Source of the DNA: Bacteroidales bacterium UBA1733
Lineage (GTDB): Bacteria > Bacteroidota > Bacteroidia > Bacteroidales > UBA3663
Length of the DNA: 6,178 bases
Direction of reading: 5' to 3'
Assembly: GCA_002315795.1 (NCBI GenBank)
Contig: DCIF01000100.1
Location: forward strand, 7,480-13,657
Part shown: positions 1 through 6,166 of the stretch, one piece after another
Position numbering within the stretch: the first letter of the stretch is position 1
Layout: each line of letters opens with the position of its first letter
Translations under genes and position numbers: made by a program
The notes under the pieces: generated by a model
What the model was told of the DNA's origin: nothing
The model's database searches: none
The model's input: the letters and a program-made list of their open reading frames with translations, nothing else

Positions 1-455
1 GCATTCCTGTTCTCAAGACGGATGCAGCCTTCGGTGGCACGAGTACCGATGCTCTTCGGATCGTGTGTGCCATGGATACCGATGCCATTGAAGCCTGTAC
101 GTAGTCGCATGAAACAGGGTCCGTATGCGCCTTTAATCACACCTTTACCATCACCGAAATCATGTGACCAGGTATGTGCATCCTGTATCTGCTGCAGCGT
201 AAACTTACCTTCTGGAGTTCGCATATCTCCTTTCTTCTGCTTATGACCTTTTACCTTGCCACAAGCCATAGGATAGGTCACCACTTCATGACCTTGAGCA
301 TCGAGCAGAGTGAGCTTCATGTCGAGCTTACTGATATAAATCAGACCCTTCGACATATCTGGTCTATAATGGGAGATTACTTTCTGCAGGTCTTCTGCAA
401 GACATGGGGTAAGAATGATAAGCAGAAGCGCCAAGCACAACAGAGTTTTTTGCAT
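1..455 (-). CDS. L,D-transpeptidase (YkuD family), 3' end cut off by window edge
   Basis: Reading the minus strand from ATG at 455-453 gives 151 codons with no stop before the left edge, so the C-terminus is missing. Residues 1-20 form a signal peptide: a short basic start, a Leu/Ile-rich core and a likely cleavage after Ala20 (PCLA). There is no lipobox, so it is probably a soluble periplasmic enzyme. From about residue 37 the YkuD fold follows: strand IYISKLDMKLTL, then KGDMRTPEGKF, then the active site with IHGT (His128) and, 16 residues later, Cys144 in TEGCIRL. Family knowledge: such enzymes cleave tetrapeptide stems at a D-amino acid with the Cys nucleophile and form 3-3 peptidoglycan cross-links or attach proteins. 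The usual signature is [S/T]HGC; here the His is Glu142. Upstream in-frame GTG (461-459) is a possible but less likely start. The gene is divergent from the helicase. Family assignment is secure; the exact reaction is not. Confidence 0.9.
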   Translation of the reverse strand, partial: MQKTLLCLALLLIILTPCLAEDLQKVISHYRPDMSKGLIYISKLDMKLTLLDAQGHEVVTYPMACGKVKGHKQKKGDMRTPEGKFTLQQIQDAHTWSHDFGDGKGVIKGAYGPCFMRLRTGFNGIGIHGTHDPKSIGTRATEGCIRLENRN

Positions 456-460
456 GGGCA

Positions 461-468
461 CAAAGTTA
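461..468 (-). promoter_or_regulatory. Candidate -7 element for the L,D-transpeptidase gene
   Basis: On the minus strand the bases read TAACTTTG, an exact match to the Bacteroidota -7 consensus TAnnTTTG. It ends only 5 nt before the ATG at 455, so a start of transcription at the usual distance would give a leaderless or nearly leaderless mRNA. I see no good TTTG -33 element at 19-21 nt spacing. A one-mismatch alternative, TATTTTTA, lies further upstream at 487-480 on the minus strand. The motif is short and the region is AT-rich, so chance is possible. Confidence 0.4.
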
Positions 469-507
469 GCGTTTTTCAATAAAAATAATAAATAATAGAC
501 AACAAAT

Positions 508-538
508 TTTGTATTTTGGTAAAATATACGTATTTTTG
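508..538 (+). promoter_or_regulatory. Predicted Bacteroidota-type promoter for the helicase gene
   Basis: A TTTG at 508-511 is followed, after exactly 19 nt, by TATTTTTG at 531-538. This matches both halves of the Bacteroidota housekeeping promoter (TTTG -33, 19-21 nt, TAnnTTTG -7). Transcription would be expected to start at about 543-546, giving a leader of roughly 24 nt before the ATG at 569. That leader is A/T-rich and has no Shine-Dalgarno motif, which is normal in this phylum. This is the best-supported promoter in the window. Confidence 0.7.
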
Positions 539-568
539 CACCCAAATAAGCATATTTAAATAGCAAAA

Positions 569-1966
569 ATGACAACCGACAATATCAAGGAGCAAATCAT
601 CAGACAGATGGGTTTTGCTCAACTCAATGAGATACAGGAAAAGATGCTGGCTTCAGCTCCATCACAACAGGATGTGCTGCTGCTTGCACCAACAGGAAGC
701 GGCAAGACCGTAGCTTTTCTGGCGCGTGTGTGGTGGCAACTGGAGAACGGACTAAAGCACGCGATGATCATTGCACCATCACGAGAACTGGTGCAGCAGA
801 TAGCTGAAGTGTGGCAGAAACTACATACAGGAGTGCGTTGTGTGGCCTGTTATGGCGGACATGATCTGCGCATCGAGCAGAACCGCCTTCAGGAGCTCTC
901 AGACGAACGATCGTTGCTCGTAGGTACTCCTGGCAGGCTGAAGGATCACATCGAGCGAGAGAACGTTAAAACAGCCTCTATGGACGTACTGGTGATTGAT
1001 GAATTTGACAAGTCACTGGAACTGGGTTTCGAGGACGAGATGAAGGCGATTATGGAGACACTGACTGGTCTGAACCAGCGTATCTTCACATCGGCTACTC
1101 ATGCATTGCCGATAGCTCCGTGGACAGGCTTTAAGAACTATGAACAGATTGCATCAGATCGCTCTGATATCAAAACTGTTAACGACGGAAAGGAAGAGGA
1201 AGGAAAACTGGAAATCTTTCAGGTGAAGTCGCCTGTTCCGGACAAACTGGAGACACTGCGTGACCTGCTGCTTACCATTGCGCAGAAAGCCGACTATAAG
1301 GAGCGTGGTGGCATCATCGTCTTTGCGAATTACCGGGAGGCGGCAGAGCGTATTGCGCACTATCTAAGCGAAGAAGGGATAGAAAGTGCATTGTATCATG
1401 GCGGACTGGATCAGGAATTCCGTGACAAGGCCATCATCCGTTTCAAAGGACAGAGTATCGCGCTGCTTGTAAGCACAGATCTGGCTTCACGTGGACTGGA
1501 TATTCCTGAGGTTGCACATGTGGTTCATTACCACTTACCACAGAGTGAGGAAGCATGGACGCATCGTAACGGACGAACAGCTCGTGCAGGGGCTTCCGGT
1601 GCATCCTATATCATACTGGGACCTAACGAGATACTGCCAGAATTTATAGACAACACGCAGAATGCGAAACTGCCATTCTATGCCTTGGCTAAAGATACCA
1701 GCAAGGGACGCAAGATGATTGCCTCGCCAAATGTAACCGTGTACATCGGACGAGGCAAGAAAGAGAAAATCAGTAAGGGTGATGTCGTGGGTTTCTTCAC
1801 CAAGAATGGCGGATTAGCAGGCAGCGATCTGGGACGTATTGACGTCATGGAACACTGCGCATACGTGGCCATCAAGCGAGAGAAAGCCGAAGCTGCTCTG
1901 GCTAAGGTCAAAGGTCTCAAGATCAAGGGAGAGAAGACGCACTATCTGATTGTGAGCGGAAGCTGA
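569..1966 (+). CDS. DEAD-box ATP-dependent RNA helicase, DbpA-like
   Basis: A 465-residue superfamily 2 RNA helicase with all core motifs: Q-motif region around residues 16-26 (FAQLNEIQ), motif I APTGSGKT (40-47), Ia PSRELVQQ (70-77), Ib TPGRL (120-124), motif II DEFD (144-147), motif III SAT (175-177), IV IIVFANYREA, V STDLASRGLDIP and VI HRNGRTARAG (332-341). Residues about 388-462 resemble the DbpA RNA-binding domain (VYIGRGKKEKI, KGDVVGFF, LGRIDV, LKIKGEK). In E. coli DbpA this domain binds hairpin 92 of 23S rRNA, and the protein acts in late large-subunit assembly. The length is close to E. coli DbpA (457). Inference: a cytoplasmic ribosome-assembly helicase. Motif II has Phe in place of Ala, and an acidic insert (DGKEEEGK, 206-213) sits between the two RecA domains. 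The start has a well-placed promoter upstream and no competing Met. It is probably monocistronic, since the next gene is convergent. I leave the symbol blank because orthology with dbpA is not proven. Confidence 0.92.
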   Translation: MTTDNIKEQIIRQMGFAQLNEIQEKMLASAPSQQDVLLLAPTGSGKTVAFLARVWWQLENGLKHAMIIAPSRELVQQIAEVWQKLHTGVRCVACYGGHDLRIEQNRLQELSDERSLLVGTPGRLKDHIERENVKTASMDVLVIDEFDKSLELGFEDEMKAIMETLTGLNQRIFTSATHALPIAPWTGFKNYEQIASDRSDIKTVNDGKEEEGKLEIFQVKSPVPDKLETLRDLLLTIAQKADYKERGGIIVFANYREAAERIAHYLSEEGIESALYHGGLDQEFRDKAIIRFKGQSIALLVSTDLASRGLDIPEVAHVVHYHLPQSEEAWTHRNGRTARAGASGASYIILGPNEILPEFIDNTQNAKLPFYALAKDTSKGRKMIASPNVTVYIGRGKKEKISKGDVVGFFTKNGGLAGSDLGRIDVMEHCAYVAIKREKAEAALAKVKGLKIKGEKTHYLIVSGS

Positions 1967-1969
1967 TGA

Positions 1970-3070
1970 TCAATATTTCCTGGCTTTCTTGAACCAATCA
2001 TCATACTCATAACGCTTCTCAATGCGATCTTCAATATCATCAGGGAGGATGGCAAAGAAGTCGATACCCGTTAGTTCTTCGACACGATCGATGCTGACAG
2101 CAAAATCCTTGACAGGAGCATTGCCTCGGCCATCGCGTCGAAGCACGTTTTCGTTAGGCATGATGAAGCCAATGGCCTTAGGATGATCGCCAAACGGACT
2201 CAGAACCACCTTGAAGAAATGCTCAGGCACCAGTACTTTATTACGGCCGATGGTGGTAATATGGTAGGTCTTACCTGTGACTGGATTGATATACTGGCCT
2301 GACTGGTCTTTCTTCGGAAGGACAGGACCACAAGCAACACAGATGGCAGAATCACGCTCAGCCCAACGACGCACCTGATGCTCAAGATCGAGCCAGATAC
2401 CTGAGTTGAAGTCATGATCTTGCGGACACATATTACTCAGATAGTACGTCTCGTCTTCGATGTCGACATCCCAGTTGAAATCCATAGACGGTGCCATGTG
2501 GCCACGGTCAAAGCCTGAACCACGATAGTCTGTGAGTTGTGCCGACTGACGGTCAGGGACGTTCGGATCTGGCTGGAAGTTATTTGAGCGACGCAGACGA
2601 CCCATAGTTTCGGCCAGAGTAAGTTCGTAGAATGTCCAGTTCGGAATCTTGTACTCTGCATTATAGCTGGTACTGTAGGCCTTGTGGTGAATCAGCTGCG
2701 AAGTAGCAGGAACGGTGAGTTGTGGCTGTGCTTCCTGTTCATAGTTGATCGTGAAGATATCGGTGACTACACGCTGTTTCTTAGGTTGAGGTTGCTGCTG
2801 TGCATTGCTCTGCTGCTTCTTTTTCTTTTTATTGGAATTAGATGCAAAGAATGTATCGCTCTGTGCATCGGAAGCATTGGCAGCTACAGCAGAATCTTCC
2901 ACAATCGAAGATTTTGACTGCGCATTGCTGCGAGGCATCATATAGAGAACGACTAAGAGGAGTGCAAAAACGGAAAGCAGACCAACGGCCATGGTCTTTG
3001 GCTTGATTTTGCCACCACAGCGTGACGTTTTAGCCTTTTTGCCGGTGATATTCTTATTTTTTGTTGACAT
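1970..3070 (-). CDS. Membrane-anchored DNA/RNA non-specific endonuclease
   Basis: A 366-residue protein read from ATG at 3070-3068. Residues 1-26 are strongly basic, and 27-45 are one hydrophobic helix (AVGLLSVFALLLVVLYMM). This suggests a type II membrane anchor, N-terminus in the cytoplasm and the catalytic part outside. Residues about 46-100 are a low-complexity Ser/Asn/Ala linker ending in a Lys/Gln-rich stretch (KKKKKQQ at 81-87). The nuclease domain covers about 105-350 and carries the Serratia-nuclease signature: DRGHMAPS with general-base His191, then YLSNMCPQ, and FNSGIWLDLE with the likely Mg-binding Asn222 and Glu230. Family knowledge: these ββα-metal enzymes cut DNA and RNA with little sequence preference, often for nutrient scavenging or nucleic-acid clearance. 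The protein is longer than the bare domain because of the anchor and linker. It is convergent with the helicase (3 bp apart) and divergent from pepT. I found no clear promoter of its own. No immunity protein or secretion-toxin domain is visible. Confidence 0.92.
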   Translation of the reverse strand: MSTKNKNITGKKAKTSRCGGKIKPKTMAVGLLSVFALLLVVLYMMPRSNAQSKSSIVEDSAVAANASDAQSDTFFASNSNKKKKKQQSNAQQQPQPKKQRVVTDIFTINYEQEAQPQLTVPATSQLIHHKAYSTSYNAEYKIPNWTFYELTLAETMGRLRRSNNFQPDPNVPDRQSAQLTDYRGSGFDRGHMAPSMDFNWDVDIEDETYYLSNMCPQDHDFNSGIWLDLEHQVRRWAERDSAICVACGPVLPKKDQSGQYINPVTGKTYHITTIGRNKVLVPEHFFKVVLSPFGDHPKAIGFIMPNENVLRRDGRGNAPVKDFAVSIDRVEELTGIDFFAILPDDIEDRIEKRYEYDDWFKKARKY

Positions 3071-3097
3071 TGATGAGGGTAAAAGAATAATAAATAA

Positions 3098-3105
3098 TAT
3101 CTTTG
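3098..3105 (+). promoter_or_regulatory. Predicted -7 element for the pepT-aroA cluster
   Basis: TATCTTTG is an exact match to TAnnTTTG. The expected transcription start is about 3110-3113, giving a leader of about 70 nt before the pepT ATG. No TTTG lies at 19-21 nt upstream; the nearest TTG is at 3070-3072, 25 nt away and overlapping the start codon of the divergent nuclease gene. The -7 element is therefore convincing, but the promoter may be weak or activator-dependent. Confidence 0.55.
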
Positions 3106-3107
3106 TA

Positions 3108-3120
3108 CGTTAATATAACG
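3108..3120. promoter_or_regulatory. Palindrome at the expected pepT transcription start (operator candidate)
   Basis: CGTTA-ATA-TAACG is a perfect 5-bp inverted repeat around a 3-bp centre. It begins two bases after the pepT -7 element and covers the likely +1 position, where a bound repressor would block transcription. It lies between two divergent genes. No regulator is encoded nearby, and a palindrome this short can occur by chance in AT-rich DNA. Confidence 0.3.
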
Positions 3121-3125
3121 CGTAG

Positions 3126-3151
3126 GCGTGCACATTATTGTGCATACACGC
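3126..3151 (+). promoter_or_regulatory. Hairpin in the pepT mRNA leader
   Basis: The arms TGCACA (3129-3134) and TGTGCA (3139-3144) pair perfectly around a TTAT loop. The stem can extend through GCG (3126-3128) with CGC (3149-3151), leaving a 4-nt TACA bulge on the 3' side. It would form in the 5' untranslated RNA, ending about 29 nt before the pepT ATG. There is no U-tract after it, so it is not a classical terminator. It could affect mRNA stability or translation, or be the DNA site of a dimeric regulator. It does not match any riboswitch class that I recognise. Confidence 0.4.
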
Positions 3152-3180
3152 AAAGAACGAATCATAAAAACACAAATAAT

Positions 3181-4431
3181 ATGGAACTTGTAGAAAGATT
3201 CTTGAAGTATGTAAAAGTCTTCACAACAAGTGATGAAGAGACCGGTGTGACTCCAAGTACACCTGGTCAGATGGAGTTTGCCAAGATGCTGCGTGACGAA
3301 CTTGAAGCTCTCGGCTTCGACGAAGTAGTATTGGATGAAGTTGGCTACGTATTTGCTACGGTGCCATCGAACCTCGATCATGACAAGCAGGTACCAACCA
3401 TTGGTTTCATTGCACACATGGATACTGCTCCAGATATGAGCGGTAAGGATGTAAAGCCTCGCATCGTAGAGAAATATGACGGCAAGGATATTGTGCTCAA
3501 TGCAGCAGAGAATATCGTCATGAAAACGGAGAAATTCCCTGAGCTGCTGAGTCATGTGGGAGAAGATCTCATCGTGACCGATGGCACTACCCTATTAGGA
3601 GCAGACGACAAGGCTGGTATTGCTGAGATCATCTCGGCAATGATGTATCTGCGCGAACATCCTGAGATCAAGCACGGCAAGATCCGTATCGCATTCAATC
3701 CGGATGAGGAGATCGGTCTGGGTGCACACAAGTTCAATGTAGCGCTCTTTGGCTGTGACTTTGCCTATACGATGGATGGAGGTGAAGTCGGCGAACTGGA
3801 GTTTGAGAACTTCAATGCGGCTTCGGCAAAGGTGAGCTTCAAGGGCGCTAACGTACATCCTGGTACGGCAAAGGACAAGATGATCAATGCTTCGCTCCTG
3901 GCTATGGAGTTTGCGGGTCAGTTGCCTGAGGAGGAGCGTCCTGAACACACAGAAGGTTATGAGGGATTCTATCATCTGATTCACATGGAGGGTTCTGTAG
4001 AGAATGCACAGCTGAGCTATATCATCCGCGATCATGACCGACAGCTCTTTGAGGAGCGTAAGCAGAACATGCTGCGTGTAGCTGAGAATATCAATGCAGA
4101 GTATCCTGGCAGTTGTGAGGTAGTGCTGAAAGACCAGTATTACAACATGCTGGAGAAGGTGCAGGAGGCCGATGCAGAAAACATCAAGAAGGGATGGAAG
4201 AGCATCACAGAGATTGCTAAGCAAGCAATGCTGGAGGCCGGTGTACCGGTGAAGGTTCAACCTATACGTGGAGGTACAGACGGTGCACAGCTGTCGTTCA
4301 AAGGTCTGCCCTGTCCGAACATCTTTGCTGGTGGCATGAACATGCATGGCCGTTATGAATACGTACCAATACAGAGCATGGAGAAGGCGATGATGACCAT
4401 CGTCAATATCTGTAAGATCGTGGCAGAATAA
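3181..4431 (+). CDS. pepT: Peptidase T (tripeptide aminopeptidase)
   Basis: A 416-residue M20-family cytosolic metallopeptidase that releases the N-terminal residue of tripeptides. The dinuclear zinc site is complete: His79 and Asp81 in AHMDTAPD, bridging Asp142 in LGADDKAG, catalytic Glu176 and ligand Glu177 in DEEIG, Asp199 in YTMDGG, and His389 in NMHGRYE. The substrate-binding RGGTDG (363-368) and the dimerisation/lid segment (about 210-320, starting [12 protein letters not shown] and including [14 protein letters not shown]) are also present. The length agrees with known PepT (about 410). The reading frame is open upstream to a TTG at 3103. I chose ATG 3181 because [11 protein letters not shown] matches the family N-terminus, and the upstream codons overlap the -7 element and the leader hairpin. 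It is the first gene of a probable operon, with aroA 14 nt downstream. All catalytic residues are intact, so it should be active. Confidence 0.97.
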   Translation: MELVERFLKYVKVFTTSDEETGVTPSTPGQMEFAKMLRDELEALGFDEVVLDEVGYVFATVPSNLDHDKQVPTIGFIAHMDTAPDMSGKDVKPRIVEKYDGKDIVLNAAENIVMKTEKFPELLSHVGEDLIVTDGTTLLGADDKAGIAEIISAMMYLREHPEIKHGKIRIAFNPDEEIGLGAHKFNVALFGCDFAYTMDGGEVGELEFENFNAASAKVSFKGANVHPGTAKDKMINASLLAMEFAGQLPEEERPEHTEGYEGFYHLIHMEGSVENAQLSYIIRDHDRQLFEERKQNMLRVAENINAEYPGSCEVVLKDQYYNMLEKVQEADAENIKKGWKSITEIAKQAMLEAGVPVKVQPIRGGTDGAQLSFKGLPCPNIFAGGMNMHGRYEYVPIQSMEKAMMTIVNICKIVAE

Positions 4432-4445
4432 GAAATAGTTAGAAT

Positions 4446-5678
4446 ATGCAATATAAAATTATAGCGCCGCAACAGATTACTCAACCATTGATCATAGACC
4501 TGCCTGCGTCAAAGAGCCTCTCTAACCGTGCATTGATCATGAATGCACTGGCTGGAGGAAAGGGTACTGTGAAACACGTGAGCGACTGTGATGACACTCA
4601 GGTAATGCTGGCTGCTTTTGACCAGGATGCTTCGAAATATAGCTCTGCGACTGATGGCGCACGTATTGTTGACATTGGCGCGGCTGGTACTTCGATGCGT
4701 TTCCTGACCGCTTATTTTGCCACACGCGAAGGTGCTGAGGTGATAATGACTGGTTCGGAGCGCATGAAGAAACGTCCGATAGCTCTGCTGGTGGAAGCAC
4801 TACGCACGTTAGGTGCTGAGATTGACTATCTGGAGACCGAAGGCTGTCCGCCTTTGCGAATTCATGGACATCAGTTGACTGGAGGAGACTTGAGCATTGA
4901 TGGCAGTGTGTCGAGCCAGTATATCTCGGCATTGCTGATGATTGCTCCTACCCTTACGCAAGGACTGAAGCTATCGTTGACAGGACGTGTGACATCGACG
5001 CCGTATATTGAGATGACGCTGAAAATGATGCAGGAGTATGGCATCGTGAGCGAATGGGATCGAGAGCAGCAGGTGATTATGGTGGCGCCTCAGCAGTATG
5101 CCACACGTGAATATTTCATCGAAAGCGACTGGAGTGCTTCGAGCTACTGGTATGAGATCATGGCTCTGGCTGACAACGATGACATTGCACTGGATGGTCT
5201 TTATAAAAAAGATAGCCTGCAAGGTGATGCTGCAATTGAGGATATCTTTGCACAGATCAGACAGAAGCCTGAGGTGCTGAAGTTGGATATGACGTCACAA
5301 CCTGATCTGGCACAGACAGTCATTGCTGCCTGTTGTGCGCTGGATCAGCATTTCGAAATCACAGGACTACATACACTGCGCATCAAGGAGACCGACCGTG
5401 TGGCAGCACTGGAAATTGAATTGCGCAAATTAGGCTTTGTGGTGAAGGATCTGGACGCTGATGGAACGATTGTGATGAGCTGGAACGGCGAACGCTGTGA
5501 GACGGAACAGGAGGCAGTCATCGCGACTTACAAGGATCACCGTATGGCAATGGCTTTCGCTCCACTGTCACTGAAGTTCGGAGAGATCAGGATTGACGAT
5601 CCTGCCGTAGTAAGTAAATCCTATCCTACTTTCTGGAACGATCTGAAGAAAGCAGGTTTTGAAATTATAGAACTGTAA
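4446..5678 (+). CDS. aroA: 3-phosphoshikimate 1-carboxyvinyltransferase (EPSP synthase)
   Basis: A 410-residue enzyme that joins phosphoenolpyruvate to shikimate-3-phosphate, the sixth step of the shikimate pathway to chorismate. By alignment from memory with E. coli AroA the active-site residues are present: PASKSLSNR (Lys23, Ser24, Arg28), AGTSMR (80-85), KRPI with Arg110, DGSVSSQ (152-158), catalytic Asp287 in QPDLAQ, KETDR (Lys314, Glu315, Arg318), DHRMAMAF (His365, Arg366) and Lys391 near the C-terminus. Gly81 matches Gly96 of E. coli, whose change to Ala gives glyphosate insensitivity; Phe86 replaces Pro101. It is about 17 residues shorter than the E. coli enzyme, partly through a compact stretch at about 55-75. 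The segment SDWSASSYWYE (227-237) departs from the usual GDASSASYF. It is probably co-transcribed with pepT, and its stop overlaps the next start by 1 nt. Confidence 0.96.
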   Translation: MQYKIIAPQQITQPLIIDLPASKSLSNRALIMNALAGGKGTVKHVSDCDDTQVMLAAFDQDASKYSSATDGARIVDIGAAGTSMRFLTAYFATREGAEVIMTGSERMKKRPIALLVEALRTLGAEIDYLETEGCPPLRIHGHQLTGGDLSIDGSVSSQYISALLMIAPTLTQGLKLSLTGRVTSTPYIEMTLKMMQEYGIVSEWDREQQVIMVAPQQYATREYFIESDWSASSYWYEIMALADNDDIALDGLYKKDSLQGDAAIEDIFAQIRQKPEVLKLDMTSQPDLAQTVIAACCALDQHFEITGLHTLRIKETDRVAALEIELRKLGFVVKDLDADGTIVMSWNGERCETEQEAVIATYKDHRMAMAFAPLSLKFGEIRIDDPAVVSKSYPTFWNDLKKAGFEIIEL

Positions 5679-6166
5679 TGATATTCTTGATATTAGCACT
5701 GGTTGTACTGCTCGTGGTAGTGGGTGGAGTGAGTTTCATCGGACATAAACGCTATGAGAAGCGCGTGGCTGAGGGAACAGCTAAGCCTGACGAGACATCT
5801 CCGCTGGAAGTAACTAAGGAGGTTCCAGAGGAATGTTGCGGACAGCATGCTACATGTGAGCGAGACTCTCTGCTGGCTGCAGTCTCAAAAGAAATCATCT
5901 ACTATGATGACGAGGAACTGGACCGATACCAGGGACGTGAGGCTGACGAATACTCAGAAGAGGAAGCAGAGGAATTTGCGACTGTGTTCTATGAACTCAA
6001 AGAGGTAGAAGTCGCCGGTTGGGTGCGCTCTCTGCAGTTGCGACAGATTGCATTGCCAGAACAGATTCTGGACGAGGTTCTGCTTGTAGTGAGAGAGAGA
6101 AGGTTCCAGAGTGTCAGCGAGGGTGGAGACCACTCGAATGACAAAGTGAGTTCGAAGGGAGATTAA
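5678..6166 (+). CDS. Small membrane-anchored acidic protein of unknown function
   Basis: A 162-residue protein whose ATG shares its A with the aroA stop (TAATG), so it is very likely translated by coupling to aroA. Residues 2-22 are one hydrophobic helix (a membrane anchor or uncleaved signal), followed by a basic patch (HKRYEKR, 23-29) that suggests the rest stays in the cytoplasm. A variable linker (30-50) precedes the cluster CCGQHATC (Cys53, Cys54, His57, Cys60) and then RDSLLAAVSKEI. The middle is very acidic (YYDDEELDRY, then EYSEEEAEEF, to about residue 100). A predicted helical region follows, with EVAGWVRSLQLR (111-122) and a conserved-looking ALPEQILDEVLLVVRERR (125-142). The tail (143-162) is polar and low in complexity. 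I do not recognise a named family. The Cys/His cluster could bind a metal, but that is inference. Small proteins of this kind downstream of aroA may be a Bacteroidota-specific family. Confidence 0.85.
   Translation: MIFLILALVVLLVVVGGVSFIGHKRYEKRVAEGTAKPDETSPLEVTKEVPEECCGQHATCERDSLLAAVSKEIIYYDDEELDRYQGREADEYSEEEAEEFATVFYELKEVEVAGWVRSLQLRQIALPEQILDEVLLVVRERRFQSVSEGGDHSNDKVSSKGD

Noticed and set aside
174..482. Open frame of 102 codons on the plus strand
   Set aside because: It lies antisense to the L,D-transpeptidase, whose catalytic motif and signal peptide are clear; its protein has no recognisable features.
2816..2833. A-rich lysine run in the nuclease as a possible programmed frameshift site
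   Set aside because: The reading frame continues unbroken into the catalytic domain, and neither AAA-AAG step is preceded by A as in the strongest slippery heptamer. It is better explained as a simple Lys-rich linker.
3103..3180. N-terminal extension of PepT from TTG at 3103
   Set aside because: It would start inside the -7 element, before the expected transcription start. The residues do not look like PepT, and ATG 3181 gives the standard N-terminus.
2953..3555. Open frame of 200 codons on the minus strand spanning the pepT leader
   Set aside because: It overlaps the nuclease N-terminus and is antisense to pepT, and the protein looks unstructured and Cys/Ile-rich. No promoter or family motif was seen.
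3595..4347. Open frame of 250 codons on the minus strand
   Set aside because: It is fully antisense to pepT, which has all its catalytic residues. The Leu/His/Cys-rich translation is typical of a shadow of a real gene.
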